Shown here piece by piece: positions 48,848-60,625 of a stretch of 64,000 nucleotides of DNA. This stretch comes from Pseudoscleropodium purum (Eukaryota > Streptophyta > Bryopsida > Hypnales > Brachytheciaceae): contig OZ017795.1 in assembly GCA_963969395.1 (NCBI GenBank), positions 39,351,063 through 39,415,062 of the forward strand. Direction: 5' to 3'. Under the pieces are notes generated by a model, which was not told the origin of the DNA, made no database searches, and was given only the letters and a program-made list of their open reading frames with translations. The stretch's first letter is position 1. The number at the start of each line of letters is the position of its first letter. The position numbers were made by a program, and so were the translations under genes.

Positions 48848-49537
48848 ATGGCGTTCGGAAGGAGGAAAACGGTGGCTGGCGCCACTGGAACTGGGTACGG
48901 GACTGGCGCGGGCACTACCTACGGTGCTGGAACGGGAACTGGAGTTGCCCCGAGACGCCGTGGATGGGGCCGCAGGAGAGGCGCGGGGGGCGCGATCGCT
49001 TCGAACAAGGCCCTCGGAGGGCCGGAGATGAAGTTCACTGACATGCGAGCCGCGAGCGGGCGACGCATGTCGGTCGCCGGGGCGAAGATCGGCGAGAAGT
49101 TTGCGCATCTCGGAGCGGATATGAGGCTCGGGTTCTACACCATTTCGCATCCAGTGCACCCGCTGCGGCGAGCTGCGGCTAAGGAGCGCGCCGTGAATAT
49201 CAAGGCGGCTGCCACTGGTACTGAATTTTCCCATCTCTTTTGCATTATGAATGTGTGAGGGTGACAAGTGTGCAGGATATTCTAGAATCTTGTTAATATT
49301 TTTTTTTAAAAAGAGTGAAATCTCAAGTTCTCACGTCCAGAATTCTTTCAAGACTGCACATTCAATGCCATGAAGTGTTGGTTGCGAAGATTGTCTTAGT
49401 TTTGCTGACCTTGACCGTGATGAATTTCGACTGCAGAGAGGAAGAGGCAGAAAGTGGCACGAGCTCTGGATGTGGAGATGCGGAAGAGGGCCAGGGTGCG
49501 AGAGGCTCGTGCAGCTCGCCTGAACATGGCTCTGTAA
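48848..49537 (+). CDS. Small basic Arg/Ala/Gly-rich protein, two exons (about 156 residues)
   Basis: The coding exons are 48848-49217 and 49437-49537. The start context is ACAATGGCG. The intron (219 bp) has GT at 49218 and CAG at 49436, phase 1, and joining restores one frame to TAA at 49535-49537. Residues 12-33 are a Gly/Thr-rich low-complexity run (TGTGYGTGAGTTYGAGTGTG). An Arg cluster follows (RRRGWGRRRG, about 36-45), then a neutral middle with MSVAGAKIGEKF and FYTISHPVHP. The last 45 residues form a highly basic, Ala/Arg-rich helix (RKRQKVARALDVEMRKRARV). The composition suggests nucleic-acid or chromatin binding; I recognise no family. A TATA box about 190 bp upstream and AATAAA 64 bp after the stop frame it as a complete gene. 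It is much GC-richer than the AT-rich flanks. The existence of the gene is well supported; its function is unknown. Confidence 0.75.
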
Positions 49538-49600
49538 ACAACGCGGCGGCCGATCGATCTTGCGCAGCAAATGAGGAGACTGCCAATTGTTAATGACAAT

Positions 49601-49606
49601 AATAAA
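49601..49606 (+). terminator. Polyadenylation signal AATAAA
   Basis: AATAAA lies 64 bp past the stop of the 48.8 kb gene and is followed by TTTCTCG and a GT-rich stretch (GGGTGTTGTGTTTTGG). Confidence 0.55.
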
Positions 49607-49649
49607 TTTCTCGTCATTCCGGGTGTTGTGTTTTGGATTGCGTAGCAAC

Positions 49650-51494
49650 AGAGTGAGGATGATGAGATAAGATACCGGTAGTAGCCAGGTACAAATTGAC
49701 AGAAGCTAGCTAACTGGATGTGGACTGACTCTAAAAACTGCCGTGAGAGGCATCCTTGTATCATGGTAGGAGGTAAATTTTTCTTCTTAAGAAGTGTGCT
49801 ATTTGATCATTTCTACGGTTGAGTGTGTGTAAGTAGCGAGATTATTGTATATTACTGCAGCCACCAAATAAAAGATTACCGATTCTCTGTTTTTGTTCCA
49901 AATTCAGCTCCTGGAAACTTGTTTTCTCTGAAAATTTTCATGCGTGGTTTGAATCAAACTGCCATACTCCTGTCTACCCAAGGTGAATCGCCTTCAAGAA
50001 ATTCCACGATTCTTTCTTTGCTTTTGGAACTACGGTAAGTGTAAGAAACATCTATATGACTGGTATAGGTTGAACAAAATTTTCAACTAAGCATATCATA
50101 GTAATTATGTTTTGAAAAATAAAAATTTTGAAAAATTATGGAATTCTTCTAATTTAGGTATATGGAAAAATTTCTGCACTCAGAAATCTATGTTCTAAAT
50201 ATGTGTAATTGCTTAAGTGGTTGGAAATAGGTCAACTTTCTTAATTACAAATCAATGGAACTTCTTCAAGTGAAGAAGAGAAAAACCTATAACTAGTTAT
50301 GATCATCTTTGTAACAAATGATTCTTTTTTTGAATTGAAACTCATGTTTTGCTTTTTATCATAATATCAAATACATTAGTTACCACAATTTCATTAAATA
50401 ATTTGTTAAGGAAGTTGGTTTTGAAGAGATTGAAATATTACTTTGCATAAATGAGAAGTTTTTTTGGACAAAGATCACCCTAAAGCACTCACTCTACTAT
50501 CCATTGTCTCCAATAATGACTTTAGGTTATTTGGAGATTAAAGAATATAATTTCTTCTTCATTGCTACATGGTCTTTTTTTTTCTTCTTATTTCTTTACT
50601 TGCTTTAGTATACAATGACAAGCTTCCACTTCATTGCCTTTGATGGACTTCTAAGATATCTTTGAATCTTCTTACATGATGTGAGAATAAAGTCATGAAA
50701 GGAACAAATATTCAAAGAATTGAACAAGATGCAACTCAATTTTTCAGAGATAAAAAACAATCACAATGATGTCATTTGTGTAGGGTTTCCAATCATCAAA
50801 AATAAAGTAAAAGGATCTAATTTCAAGGATTTTAAGGATTTTAGGCCATGAAAAAAAATTGTTGAAAACGCATGACTCATAAAAAGGTGAAAGTGATTGA
50901 TTTTTACAATACTCCAAAAAAAACAAAAAAACATCCAAAACACTCAAAATACAAATATAGTCTAAAAAAATACTCAAACAACAAACTTGAGTAGATATAT
51001 AACGGGGTACCTAAACATGACCCCAAAATAAGACTATAATTGCAAATCAATGTCTTTGAATTTGGGAATTGAAGATTAGAAAACAAAACCTCCAAAGGAA
51101 CAATTCAGGTGCACTTTTTTTTTTTACTGTTTTTTTAACAATTTTCAGGTGCACTTTGAAAGAATGGAAAAAGTTGAAGCAGAGAAGAGAAAAGCGGTGT
51201 ACCTTATTATTTCTTCTGTAAAGGAACTTTGCCTTTTTCAAATACTCCACATTTTCTTTGAGTACCTACTGGGGCATGCTCACAAGCATGTGGCCTCAGT
51301 TGAAGTCCCTCATTTATTGGGATGTACAGTTGCTCTTTTCCATTTTCTCATCCCTTTCCCTTTTTCTCATCCCTTATTGATGGGTTTGATTGGTTCTACC
51401 CCAATACAAAGGAAACCTAAACATTGTAAGGTTGGGTGCTCTAAAGCGACCTCGCTCTAGACAAAAGAAACCACTGACATAGAGGTACATTTTG
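49650..51494. other. Intergenic DNA, AT-rich after 50 kb
   Basis: No gene is recognised. Several 60-100 codon frames on both strands at 50744-51460 are Phe/Lys-rich translations of AT-rich sequence. Confidence 0.4.
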
Positions 51495-51780
51495 CTCTCT
51501 TCAATGTACCAAAAACGTACATTTCAGGAGGTGGTTGCTTTTAGTGACCACCGCATTTCAACTTCAAAAATTCGTAACTAATTCCACAAAGGTCCAAAAA
51601 ATATGAAATGAATTGGGTTCGATGCCAATTTGATTTCACTTCTACAGAAATTTACTGAAAATTGTTTCAAGGATTTTAGCTTCCTCCAAAATGCAATCAA
51701 CTTTTAAAAGGTTGCTTTAAGAATAGACTACCTCATTGACAAAGGCTATTGACATTTCAATAAATGGAAAGAAACCCTAG
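51495..51780. repeat. Dispersed repeat B, copy 3 (uninterrupted)
   Basis: Contains TTCAATGTACCAAAAACG, CATTTCAACTTCAAAAATTCG, CCACAAAGGTCCAAAAAATA and GATGCCAATTTGATTTC in the order seen in copies 1 and 2. It lacks the TTAA-flanked insertion present in copy 2. Confidence 0.65.
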
Positions 51781-54080
51781 GCATATCCTATGCTCAGATC
51801 AAATTCATTCAAAAAATAATTGAAAAAATAATTAAATATGACATGTAATGAAATTTTCAGAAATTATAACACGGTATAATTGAATAGTGAAGAAAATATT
51901 AATGAAAACAATGTGGATTTTCAAAAAAGAACTTTGAAAAATGAAAAATAATATACATATGAAGGTGGTTGCTATATAAATGCAAGAAATACATAGAATA
52001 CATAAGCTTACTAGGCTAAGTCATTTTTCCCTTGAAGAAAGATCCTAGTCATCGAAAGAGATTGAAACTTAATCAATCCTTTTGCTAACTTACCAAGTTG
52101 TGACAACTCGATTGTTGAAGATCACAAAAGATTTGACAAAGGCATGTGTACTAGTATAAATGTCAAAGTTCATGAAATATTCCACATTTTGTGAAATGAA
52201 ATTTCAAAAATTCTAAAGTTAGTAAATGAAAGATAATTCAATCCAAAAAGAAATGATTTCATATGGGGTCTAATGAATTTGACCCCAACATACAGTAGTA
52301 GGGTTGCTACATATCAAACTTCACATTTGAAGAACTCTGAATTAGTGATAGGCATTCACTCAAATATATGTTTTAATTTGTAGCCCAATAAGTGCATTAT
52401 TTGTTTCTACAATAACAAATAAAATCATTCATTGGACAAATAAAGTCATTCATTGGATAAAGAAAATCACTCATTGGACACTTTGTATTGTCATCATCAT
52501 TTTATGGTTTACACAAGATAGAATGAAAACATTTTTTTGCTTGGAATATACAAAATTACACAACTATTAATATTGATTTTATATTAAAAAAAATAGATGC
52601 ATTGAAATCACTTAAATGTCAGATGTACTATTTGACTAAGCTGTATATGAAACTTCTTACCTTCAAGAAATTGTGCAAATTCCTCTTCCAAGTAATATGT
52701 AGAAAGCCAAAAAGGAGTATCTTTTGTTTCAACATTTGCAATAGGACCAATGATTTAGGATAATTAGTACAACTAAAAGTATAATTACAAGTATTATTAT
52801 TCTATATTATAATCTACATCATTTCATATTTCTATAGTTTAAAAAAATTTAAACTTTTAAGAAACTATTTAAATATGTACTTGCAATATTCCATTTAACT
52901 ATAGTGAGCTTTTAAACTCAAATGCTAAAGGCCTTTTTTGAGTTTCTTGGAGTTTGTTCAAAACTAATAAAAAAAAAATGAAGTTTTGATAAGTTCTATT
53001 AATTTTTTAAATCATAACTCTACGAATTCAAAATAGACATGATATAGATCACATATGAAAAGAAAATACAATAATTTCACTTACAGATTGAAATATTGAA
53101 ATGTTCTATCAAGAATGTGCTAAAATGGTAAATGTTATTTGAAATCTTTCAATTTTCTATGCATTTAAAATTAAAAATTGAAGTCATAAAAAAAATATGA
53201 AATTAAAGACATAACATGCAAAACCATAATTGATCTATGACTTTTCAAAATCTATTCTACAAATTTCTTTCAATGAATTTTCAATGTCAATGATTTCCCC
53301 TACAAGATCCAATGTATTTGAGGTTCATCTTCAATAGCCCCCAACACTAAAAGAAAACAAGAATTGCAATGGACATCCTTGCACAAAATCTTCAATAGAA
53401 AAATTAGAAACAATTTTTTTCAAAATCAAATTTTCAATGTTTAAAAACAAACTTTAGAGGATATTTGACTAAAGAAAAATCTATTCAAAATAACTTTATA
53501 GTAAGATTTTCTTTTTAACTTAAAATTTTTGTCAATGCCCAAAGATGTTGTGTGGAGACATTCACAAATTAATCCTCCACTACCCAAGGGGTTGAAAAGT
53601 GTTTACTATGAATTAATCCATTGAGAGTTCATCAACCACTTTCTCATCGAAGTTGACATGTTTTCATCAATAGCCAAAGTTTTAGAATGAATTTGGATAT
53701 AGATGAAAGGAGGCAGTGTAGAGAATTGGGAACTGAATGCATTGGAATAAGAATAAAGACAGTTTGTGCTAAGCAAAACATTGGCAAAAAAATACTAAAA
53801 TCAATACTAAAATATATGCAGAATTTGTCATGCTTTTATTGAGGAACCCCTAGCATTCATGTCAATTCCATTTGTATGATCAGGTTTTTGGAATGCATTA
53901 TAGTTTGGTATAATTTTTTTCATATGCAACCTAACACTAGAAAATGTCTTGCCCACCTCCAAAATTGACCATGGTCCTCAATGGGTCAAGAAAGGGACTA
54001 CAATCAAACACTATAGGAAAACAATCCAACCACTCAATTTCAAATTTTGATTTTGCATTTACTACACACAATGAAGTTTG
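51781..54080. other. AT-rich intergenic DNA
   Basis: No gene is recognised. There is a short direct repeat of TCATTCATTGGA(T/C)AAA at 52425-52475. Confidence 0.4.
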
Positions 54081-55700
54081 TCACTCATCCCAACGGTGAA
54101 GACCTCAAAGTCCGCCTCGATTTTTGTGTGTGACACTATTTTTGGACACTAGTGCACTCACGAGTCAAACAAACCATGTGCAGTGAGGTGAATTCAAATA
54201 AACCCCAAAATTTAGGGTTTAGGGTTTATACTACGGATTGACCTTGACCGCAAGTTTGAATTGACCACCGATTGCCTGCCTGCAGGCCGGGACAACGAAT
54301 TTGTTACGTTGTGCGATTTCATGAACAATTGTGCAATCTGAAGAACGAAACTGACTTTGACTAAAACGAAAGACACAACATGCTTGGCGGCCATTTGCTT
54401 CCGCAATTGTGATGCTCATCAGATCTTGACTGAACGCAGATTGATTGAAGCATAATAAAAACTACTAAACAATCATCAAATGGCGACCCTCTCTTTCATC
54501 ACCTGCAACAGATGCAGATCCACAAATCTTTGACTCGCTCCAACCGTTTTCCAAGGCGACTGGAGATTAATTTATTGGCTGTGGACTGAAAGGGGAGGCG
54601 ACGGAGTCTTGGCATTGACGGAAGCTACAGTACTGACTGAAGTGACGAAGAGTTTGAGTAGAAATTTTATTCTAAAAAGGAGCCGGCAATGCGACAAGAA
54701 CAGATCCTCTCACCGTTATATCTAGCTAGCTAGTACTTGTTTGAATTCTTAATTTATAGATTAAACAACTTGTTTAAAATGTGGAAGTTGACATGAACAA
54801 AAGTGACGTTAATTCCATTTGCTGCAACGAAAAGATGAACTGGCATTACAAAGCAACTTGTACGACGTCGATCAAACTGATGAAGTTCGTTCACCGCAAG
54901 GTGGGTGAGTGTAAAACCAACTCTGATCGATCCAATTCCATCAAAACCTACGAGCATTGAATAGTTAAAACCAATCTAAGACCGTAATTACACTTCTACA
55001 CCATTCACTCACTCCAACACTGAGCAAAAATTGTCTTGGAAAAAAGTCTAGGATGGATTGACATTCGACAGCTAGCGCATGGAGTTCGTGCGGCATTTGG
55101 ACGGAATTATTGGGTCGCGTCGGTCCACGTTTGATTGATTTTACGACGTGAATGACGACGAGTCCGGCCACAGTACAAACTCCATCCACGGCGGCAGCAC
55201 TAGCACTACTGCAGCAATTGTCAATGTTGCCCAAGTCAACAAGCTTTGTTTTTTGTTTTTTGTTCCGGTTTTTGAAACCACAGCCCATTGCAGAAAGGCA
55301 AAAGAAACAAGTCAACGTGAGTGGAGCTCACAACAAACTCGGCGCGAAGGGAACCCAAGGGCAGTCGCAAGGACCGAGGGAGGGACCGAGAGGGAGGGTC
55401 CGAGGGACGGAGGGTCCTCAGTGAATCGATCTTCGGAGATGCTGCCCGAGATGCGAATAACGAATCCACGCCGAGTAACTTACTAATTTCCACCCCGCTG
55501 AACGCCGGGGCACCCGGAGCCGCGCTGGTGGGGGTCATCAGTCCGTCCGTCAGAATTATTATTACTATTATTCCTGAGTTCAAGCTTCCCTTCCTTTCCT
55601 TTCCTTTCCCTGATCCCCATTGCCAGTCAACTTTTTGTGGCAATCACTGTAGATCGGTGAACCACACTAATCAAATAATTAATTAATTAATTAATTAATG
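54081..55700. other. GC-richer block with plant telobox, no gene defined
   Basis: TTTAGGGTTTAGGG at 54211-54224 is two plant telomere-type units. The remainder has promoter-like composition, overlapping frames up to 135 codons on both strands, and an ATTA run at 55676-55698. I could not assemble a convincing gene. It may be the 5' region of a decayed or intron-rich gene. Confidence 0.35.
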
Positions 55701-57111
55701 GTTCCATTTGGGGGACCCAATGGTGGAGAAGAATCACCGGTGCCCTGTATGTTTTGTGAAATTATAGTGAAATTTATTGTAACCTCTAAAGAGCTGAGGC
55801 AGATTTCTAGGGGCGAGAGAGAAAAAAATGATTTTAAAATTTAAATGAAAAAAAATTAACCCTTGTAGGAGCCAATCTATTTTTTTACCACCTCCCCATT
55901 TTCAACCTATAGATTGATCTCTTTCTGTGAAATTGTAGTGCAATTATAGAAGTAGTTGTAGAACATTATCATTGATTGTTAGGCTCTCAATATTGCAATC
56001 AGCCCTTGGTTGATTTTGCAACAAGCCTATGGTTGAAAACAGAAAAGCTCATATGACAAGTACATGTCATACAATGTAGTTCAACTAAAAAAATTATGAT
56101 AATTCTATATTGAGTTAAAAAATTGTCAAAATTTATATGAGAGTTGAAGCATATTGTGTTTCAAGGATGTCTAGTTAAAAATAGCTCATTGTAAATAGTA
56201 TTTAGTGATAATATTGCTTGCATTGACCAATTGAAGATCTTTTTGTGGTCATTTCCTAGGTCTTTGTAGATCATGTTCTACCAATGACCTATAATCTAGT
56301 GTTCAAGGAAAAACTAAGGGCTAGTTCAAAAGTTAGCTAGTAGAATTGGGAAAAACCCAATTGTAATTTGAAATTCACAATGACAAAAAAACTGGTGAAA
56401 AACTAGTGAAACAATCTATTAAAATTCTATATTTTAGAGTAAAAAATAGAGAAATAACCAGACTCAATACTTGAAGAACCAGTTCAAGAATGACATTGAA
56501 GGAAAATAGCTTGGAAAATTCACAAAAAAAAAAATCTCAAACATTGTTATAGTTTCAACTTTGAGAATTTGTCCTTCATTCACTCCAACTCTAAAAATTC
56601 TCCATCCAATCCACCCACTTCCCTTTGGCTTCCATAATGCCAAGTCCAGCTTTTAAGGCCAATTTGTCACCATTCCATTAAGTAGTCAAAAATACACTAT
56701 AACTCATAATGCAGCCCCTCTTTTTAGTCTTTCTACACCCTTAGATTTGTGAAAAGTATAGATACAGACATCTTGCAATGAACAATTTGACTTGGCATTA
56801 TGTCCCATAATGGTCTCGAACATTATCTAGTCCATTTGCTCCCCGTCACGTTCTCTTTCCCCCATGGCAAGTGAACCCGTCCTTGCAGATTGATGCAGCA
56901 AGCAAGTGTGGACGTCCTGTTTTTTTTTTAGGTAAAGATCCCTCCGAGAATGCTCAGCAGGTGATCTGTAAAACCCTTGTGGGCCGTGCCGGCAGCTCCT
57001 GAGAAAACGAATACCCAGCTGTGCAAATCATATAATAATTGGAGTGTGCCAAGCATCCCCTGCAACAAGTCAAAATTACAGCCTCTGTGAAAGCTGAAAG
57101 CTGGGGACGCT

Positions 57112-57147
<36 letters not shown>

Positions 57148-58240
57148 TTTGGGGCGCAATCATTCGCGAGCAGAAGGCTCTCCTATCAGGCTATGGAATA
57201 GGACGCCCTCCCCTCAGGAAAGCAGCAGCATTATTGAGCTGGGAGCATCAATATTCGCCTTGGCCTTGCCTGGCCGCGAGCCTCACTTATATTCGGGTTC
57301 GCCCTGGTTGTCTTGGTTGCCATTTTCCTGACGGAACGAGGACTGATTGGTGTCGGAAGCGTAGGCTTTAGGAGGAGGATGATGGCGATCATTTCAATAG
57401 GACCATTTTCATTTCAATTCAATGAGGCCAGCAGCATGCAGGGAGCGAGCTCATGAAAGGTTTGATTGATGCTTTGCGGGATGGCCTGGCTGGTGCTTTT
57501 GGTTTTTCATCTGATTATTGTCTCTCAGTCATCCAGTCCTCATTGTGTCGCGCGGAATGAGCATGTTCAACTTTTCGCACTCACGGTGTCAGGCCATTTC
57601 GGTGGAACGCAATCAATGCTGCAATGGAGGAAATAGAAATAGAAAAAGAAAAAGAATAAAGGAAAAAAAGAAAAAAGAAGGGGAAAAAAAAGGGATTGAA
57701 GCAGAAAGCAAAATACGAATGATGCCAGGATGATGAAATCATGAACCTCGCGTTTTTCAGTTCATCTCTCAAAAGAGTCCGTCATCTGCGTAGCGCGGTG
57801 GTTAGAAACTGGGTACTCTTCATTCACCGGATGGTCTTTTTAGTACGAGAGATCTTATATTTCTGTGACGTAGAGAGTGTGTGCTGCTTTTCCCATTTAC
57901 ATCACGATTCACGAAGGATAGATACTTAATGCTTGGTGGCTTTTGTAAAACTGCGTCAGTGCTTTTGTTGCATGTGAACAAAACTGGGTAGCACACGAAT
58001 GCAGTTGAAACTGAGCTCGCTAGCTGACCTACCATCGTATGCAAAAATTTTAAATTGTCTTTTCTGTGCTGCGTCGCTGGACAGACAGGAAATGGCTGTA
58101 TTTTCATGGCAAGCAGAGTACAACGTAATTCATTCCACTATAACTGCCATCGTTGTTCTCATACGGAAAATAATCAACAAGCTGGCTGAAATGGTGACAA
58201 GGGGTACAAGGAGGAGCCAATGGAGGCCAGGGGAAATTGA
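55701..58240. other. Intergenic DNA, AT-rich then GC-balanced
   Basis: Nothing is recognised in the AT-rich part to 56800. A lone TTAA-CCCTTGTAGGAGCC at 55857 resembles the left end of the TTAA-flanked family without a partner end. A (GA)n run lies at 57119-57143 and an A/G-rich tract at 57630-57690. Confidence 0.4.
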
Positions 58241-58254
58241 AAACCTTATATACA
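58217..58254 (+). promoter_or_regulatory. CCAAT and TATA motifs before the 58.4 kb ORF
   Basis: CCAAT at 58217-58221 is followed 30 bp later by TTATATACA (58247-58254). This would place a transcript start near 58280, about 110 bp before the ATG at 58392. Confidence 0.35.
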
Positions 58255-58391
58255 GGTAGTTCCTGTATGTGGTATGTCAGTTTCTGACACACCTGTGGCC
58301 TTTAAAGAGGGGGCATCACAAAGGTACAGGGCCGCGAAATGCAGGCAAAACACTTGCACACCATTTTCCTGTCAGAGAATACCACTACATC

Positions 58392-58760
58392 ATGATTAAA
58401 GTGTCAGAGTATTCAACCATGTTAGCTGTAGTTCTTGTGATCGTCAATCTGCAAGAGCTTCATCAATCAGTTCACACCAAGTCCTTGCTCCGAAGAGCTC
58501 ACAATCACGAGCTCGGACCAACTCTTGAAAGACGAACGCAAGGGAATCATGGTCCCAAAGTTTACAAAGACGACAGGAAGAGAATCATGGGTACTAATTC
58601 TGCGAAGGAAGAGAGCAAGAGAACCATGGGCACCGTAATAATCCTTCCAAGGAAAAGAGAAAAAGAAGAGGACTACGTCACAGTGGCTCTAAGCTTAGAT
58701 TATCCTGAGAGAACGAATACGGTAGTCCTACTGTTGGGTAGCTATGCCACACAGGCGTAG
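58392..58760 (+). CDS. Candidate small secreted peptide precursor (122 residues)
   Basis: The frame starts at ATG 58392 and ends at TAG 58758-58760. Residues 9-20 (TMLAVVLVIVNL) form a hydrophobic stretch that could be a signal peptide or anchor. The rest is hydrophilic with repeated basic pairs or triplets: RR at 34-35 and 47-48, RKR at 62-64, KR at 76-77, RKR at 87-89. Two of the segments are similar (KRIMGT and KRTMGT), as in multi-copy peptide precursors. A short upstream frame (MQAKHLH..., from about 58339) overlaps its start and could dampen translation. It has CCAAT and TATA motifs upstream and converges on the MAPKKK. I recognise no known peptide family. The frame may be chance, and longer in-frame sequence upstream exists. 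Confidence 0.3.
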   Translation: MIKVSEYSTMLAVVLVIVNLQELHQSVHTKSLLRRAHNHELGPTLERRTQGNHGPKVYKDDRKRIMGTNSAKEESKRTMGTVIILPRKREKEEDYVTVALSLDYPERTNTVVLLLGSYATQA

Positions 58761-59010
58761 GTAGAGAGCGCAAACCTTCAAAAATCTTCCAAGCACAAGT
58801 CCTGCTCTTTGAATCCAACTCAACCGTATGCAACCAAAACAAACACACAAATGTAACAAAGGAATCCCCCCCGCATAAATTCTACTCGCTATGGGTGTAG
58901 GTAGTGAGCGCTGCCTATCACAAAAAACCAAAATCCTGAAACTGAAATCAAATCACACTGAAACAGTATGCAGCCCAAGCAAAACACACACAAATGCACG
59001 ACAAGGTGAT
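58741..59010. repeat. Imperfect direct duplication, offset about 140-147 bp
   Basis: 58741-58865 (GCTATG...GTAGGTAGAGAGCGC...CCGTATGCAACCAAAAC...AAACACACAAATG) recurs at 58888-59010 (GCTATG...GTAGGTAGTGAGCGC...CAGTATGCAGCCCAAGC...AAACACACACAAATG). Copy 2 overlaps the last codons of the kinase frame, and copy 1 overlaps the end of the convergent small ORF. Confidence 0.8.
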
Positions 59011-60625
59011 GTTTTCTAAGTATCAGTGGTAATGTATATTGATTCAGAAGAGCTACAATAAAATGGTCCTCATCACCACATTTCCGTGGCTTTTCAGAAC
59101 CTCTCAGACTACGTTGTAGTCTCTTTCTATGACTCTGCCACCAGTACAGAAGAATCTGCGGATTGGAATACTGATACACAAGCTCCGAGTATTCCGTAAT
59201 CGTGCTAATCACCACAGCGAACCCTAAATTCAAGCTCCTGGAAGCCCGTCGAGCTTCGTCCGCCTCCACGGAGAACTCCAGACTCTCCATAGAGTGAGCC
59301 CTCTTCCTCTGTTTCAAGCAGGAATCCATTTCGGAAATGGCGAAATGGCGAAAATCAAAGCTAGTCGCAATTTGAATGCAAGCACAATCTTCGTCACCAC
59401 CAGACGCCGTGGGCGGGCTTGCAAGTGGCGCGGTGGTGCTCTGTTCTAGAAGGCAAATCTCTGAAACTTCTTCACAATTGGAGGCCAAACCCTCGCACTC
59501 TGCGATGGAAGCTTCAAGTGGGGAATCAGAAACGGGTGTTGCGGCCGTCATCCAATCTGACAACGGAGGAGACGACGACGACGCGCTTTTGGGGGATCGC
59601 ACGACGATCCACGGCCCGGCAGAATCCGGGCAAGCAGGTGTGCTCCACCAATTCTCCACCTCGACTTGCACGGGAGCAGCCTTGCTCACCAATCCACGTT
59701 TGAAGAGCGAAGGCGCGGCGAGCGTGGGCACAGAGTTTTCAAAGGAAGCAGACATGCCGTCGCTGCTATCCGAAGGAAATTCCATCACGGACACGGGCGA
59801 CGCGGGCGTTTTGAGCGCGACGGGCGCCCGCGTGGTGAGGAACGGGTGGTCCAGCAGCTGCGCACTCGTCCACCGCCGGCGCGGGTCGCGCTGGAAGCAG
59901 TGAGAGAGGAAGTCGTGCGCTTCATCAGAGAGAGAAGATGGCACCGCAGGAAGCTCGTCCGTGCATCCAATGTGATACAAGGCTACCAAATGGTTCATCC
60001 CTTCGAGGTTGCTCCACGGCGACCTGCCGGTGGCCATCTCCACGACCGTGCAACCCAAGGACCAAATATCCGAAGCCGGCCCTTGCTCCACCTGCCTCAC
60101 AACTTCAGGAGCCATCCAGAGAGGCGTCCCATTCACGGTGCAATTCACCAAATCCCCGTCTGTGGTGACGCGCTTCGCAGACCCGAAGTCTGTGAGCTTC
60201 ACACTCCCGTTGCCTACCAACACATTCTTCCCCTTCACGTCGCAGTGCACAATCCCTTGGCTGTGCAAGTAGTCGATCCCTTCGACAATGCTCCGAGCAT
60301 AGGTTCTCAACAAATGCTCGTCCAAGCCCCCGAACTGCTTCACGAAATCGGTCAAACACCCCTCCGGCATGTACTCCAAAAACACATTCCGCTTCAGCTC
60401 TCCCCCTTCCTGAGTCCAATCACTTCCTAAGCAACGCACCACGTAACTACTATCCAATTCCTGTAACAAACTAATCTCGTTCTCAAGAGCACGAACAGCC
60501 ACTTCGCTACCCGTGTTCGCGACCACCGACTTCACCGCAAACACTTCCCCGTCCTCGCGATTGATCGCCAGGTTCACGCTGCCGAACGCACCGGCGCCCA
60601 ACAACTTCCCCCTAATCCACGCCAT
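58889..60625 (-). CDS. MAPKKK (MEKK-like) protein kinase, MAPKKK17/18 type
   Basis: A serine/threonine kinase of the plant MEKK-like class that phosphorylates MAP2Ks. I start at ATG 60625 (MAWIRGKLLG), in context GCCATGG and immediately before the kinase domain as in relatives; the in-frame sequence upstream opens only with TTG. Kinase domain about 4-262: Gly loop GAGAFGSV (10-17), Lys32, Glu50 of helix C, catalytic HCDVKGKN (127-134, Cys in place of the HRD Arg, usual in this subgroup), DFG 146-148, GTPLWMAPEV (166-175), DIWSLGC (186-192). No intron interrupts it. The tail (263-578) is Ser/Pro-rich, and the last 110 or so residues become hydrophobic and may be 3' UTR-like read-through or be removed by splicing. 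Family members are linked to ABA signalling in Arabidopsis; a role here is inference. Confidence 0.92.
   Translation of the reverse strand: MAWIRGKLLGAGAFGSVNLAINREDGEVFAVKSVVANTGSEVAVRALENEISLLQELDSSYVVRCLGSDWTQEGGELKRNVFLEYMPEGCLTDFVKQFGGLDEHLLRTYARSIVEGIDYLHSQGIVHCDVKGKNVLVGNGSVKLTDFGSAKRVTTDGDLVNCTVNGTPLWMAPEVVRQVEQGPASDIWSLGCTVVEMATGRSPWSNLEGMNHLVALYHIGCTDELPAVPSSLSDEAHDFLSHCFQRDPRRRWTSAQLLDHPFLTTRAPVALKTPASPVSVMEFPSDSSDGMSASFENSVPTLAAPSLFKRGLVSKAAPVQVEVENWWSTPACPDSAGPWIVVRSPKSASSSSPPLSDWMTAATPVSDSPLEASIAECEGLASNCEEVSEICLLEQSTTAPLASPPTASGGDEDCACIQIATSFDFRHFAISEMDSCLKQRKRAHSMESLEFSVEADEARRASRSLNLGFAVVISTITEYSELVYQYSNPQILLYWWQSHRKRLQRSLRGSEKPRKCGDEDHFIVALLNQYTLPLILRKHHLVVHLCVFCLGCILFQCDLISVSGFWFFVIGSAHYLHP

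Noticed and set aside
55148..55686. Overlapping 90-135 codon frames on both strands
   Set aside because: Frames overlap on both strands with similar length, lack domains and have no splice or promoter pattern I could match to them.
55857..56340. Lone TTAA-CCCTTGTAGGAGCC resembling the TTAA-flanked family
   Set aside because: No matching right end or shared interior was found, so it is either a truncated copy or chance.
57780..57840. tRNA-like stretch (GCGTAGCGCGGTGGTTAGAA)
   Set aside because: It resembles a tRNA D-arm/box A, but no box B or T-arm follows at the right distance.
59376..60430. Long plus-strand frames opposite the MAPKKK (175 and 254 codons)
   Set aside because: They are antisense shadows of the GC-rich kinase coding sequence, without domains.
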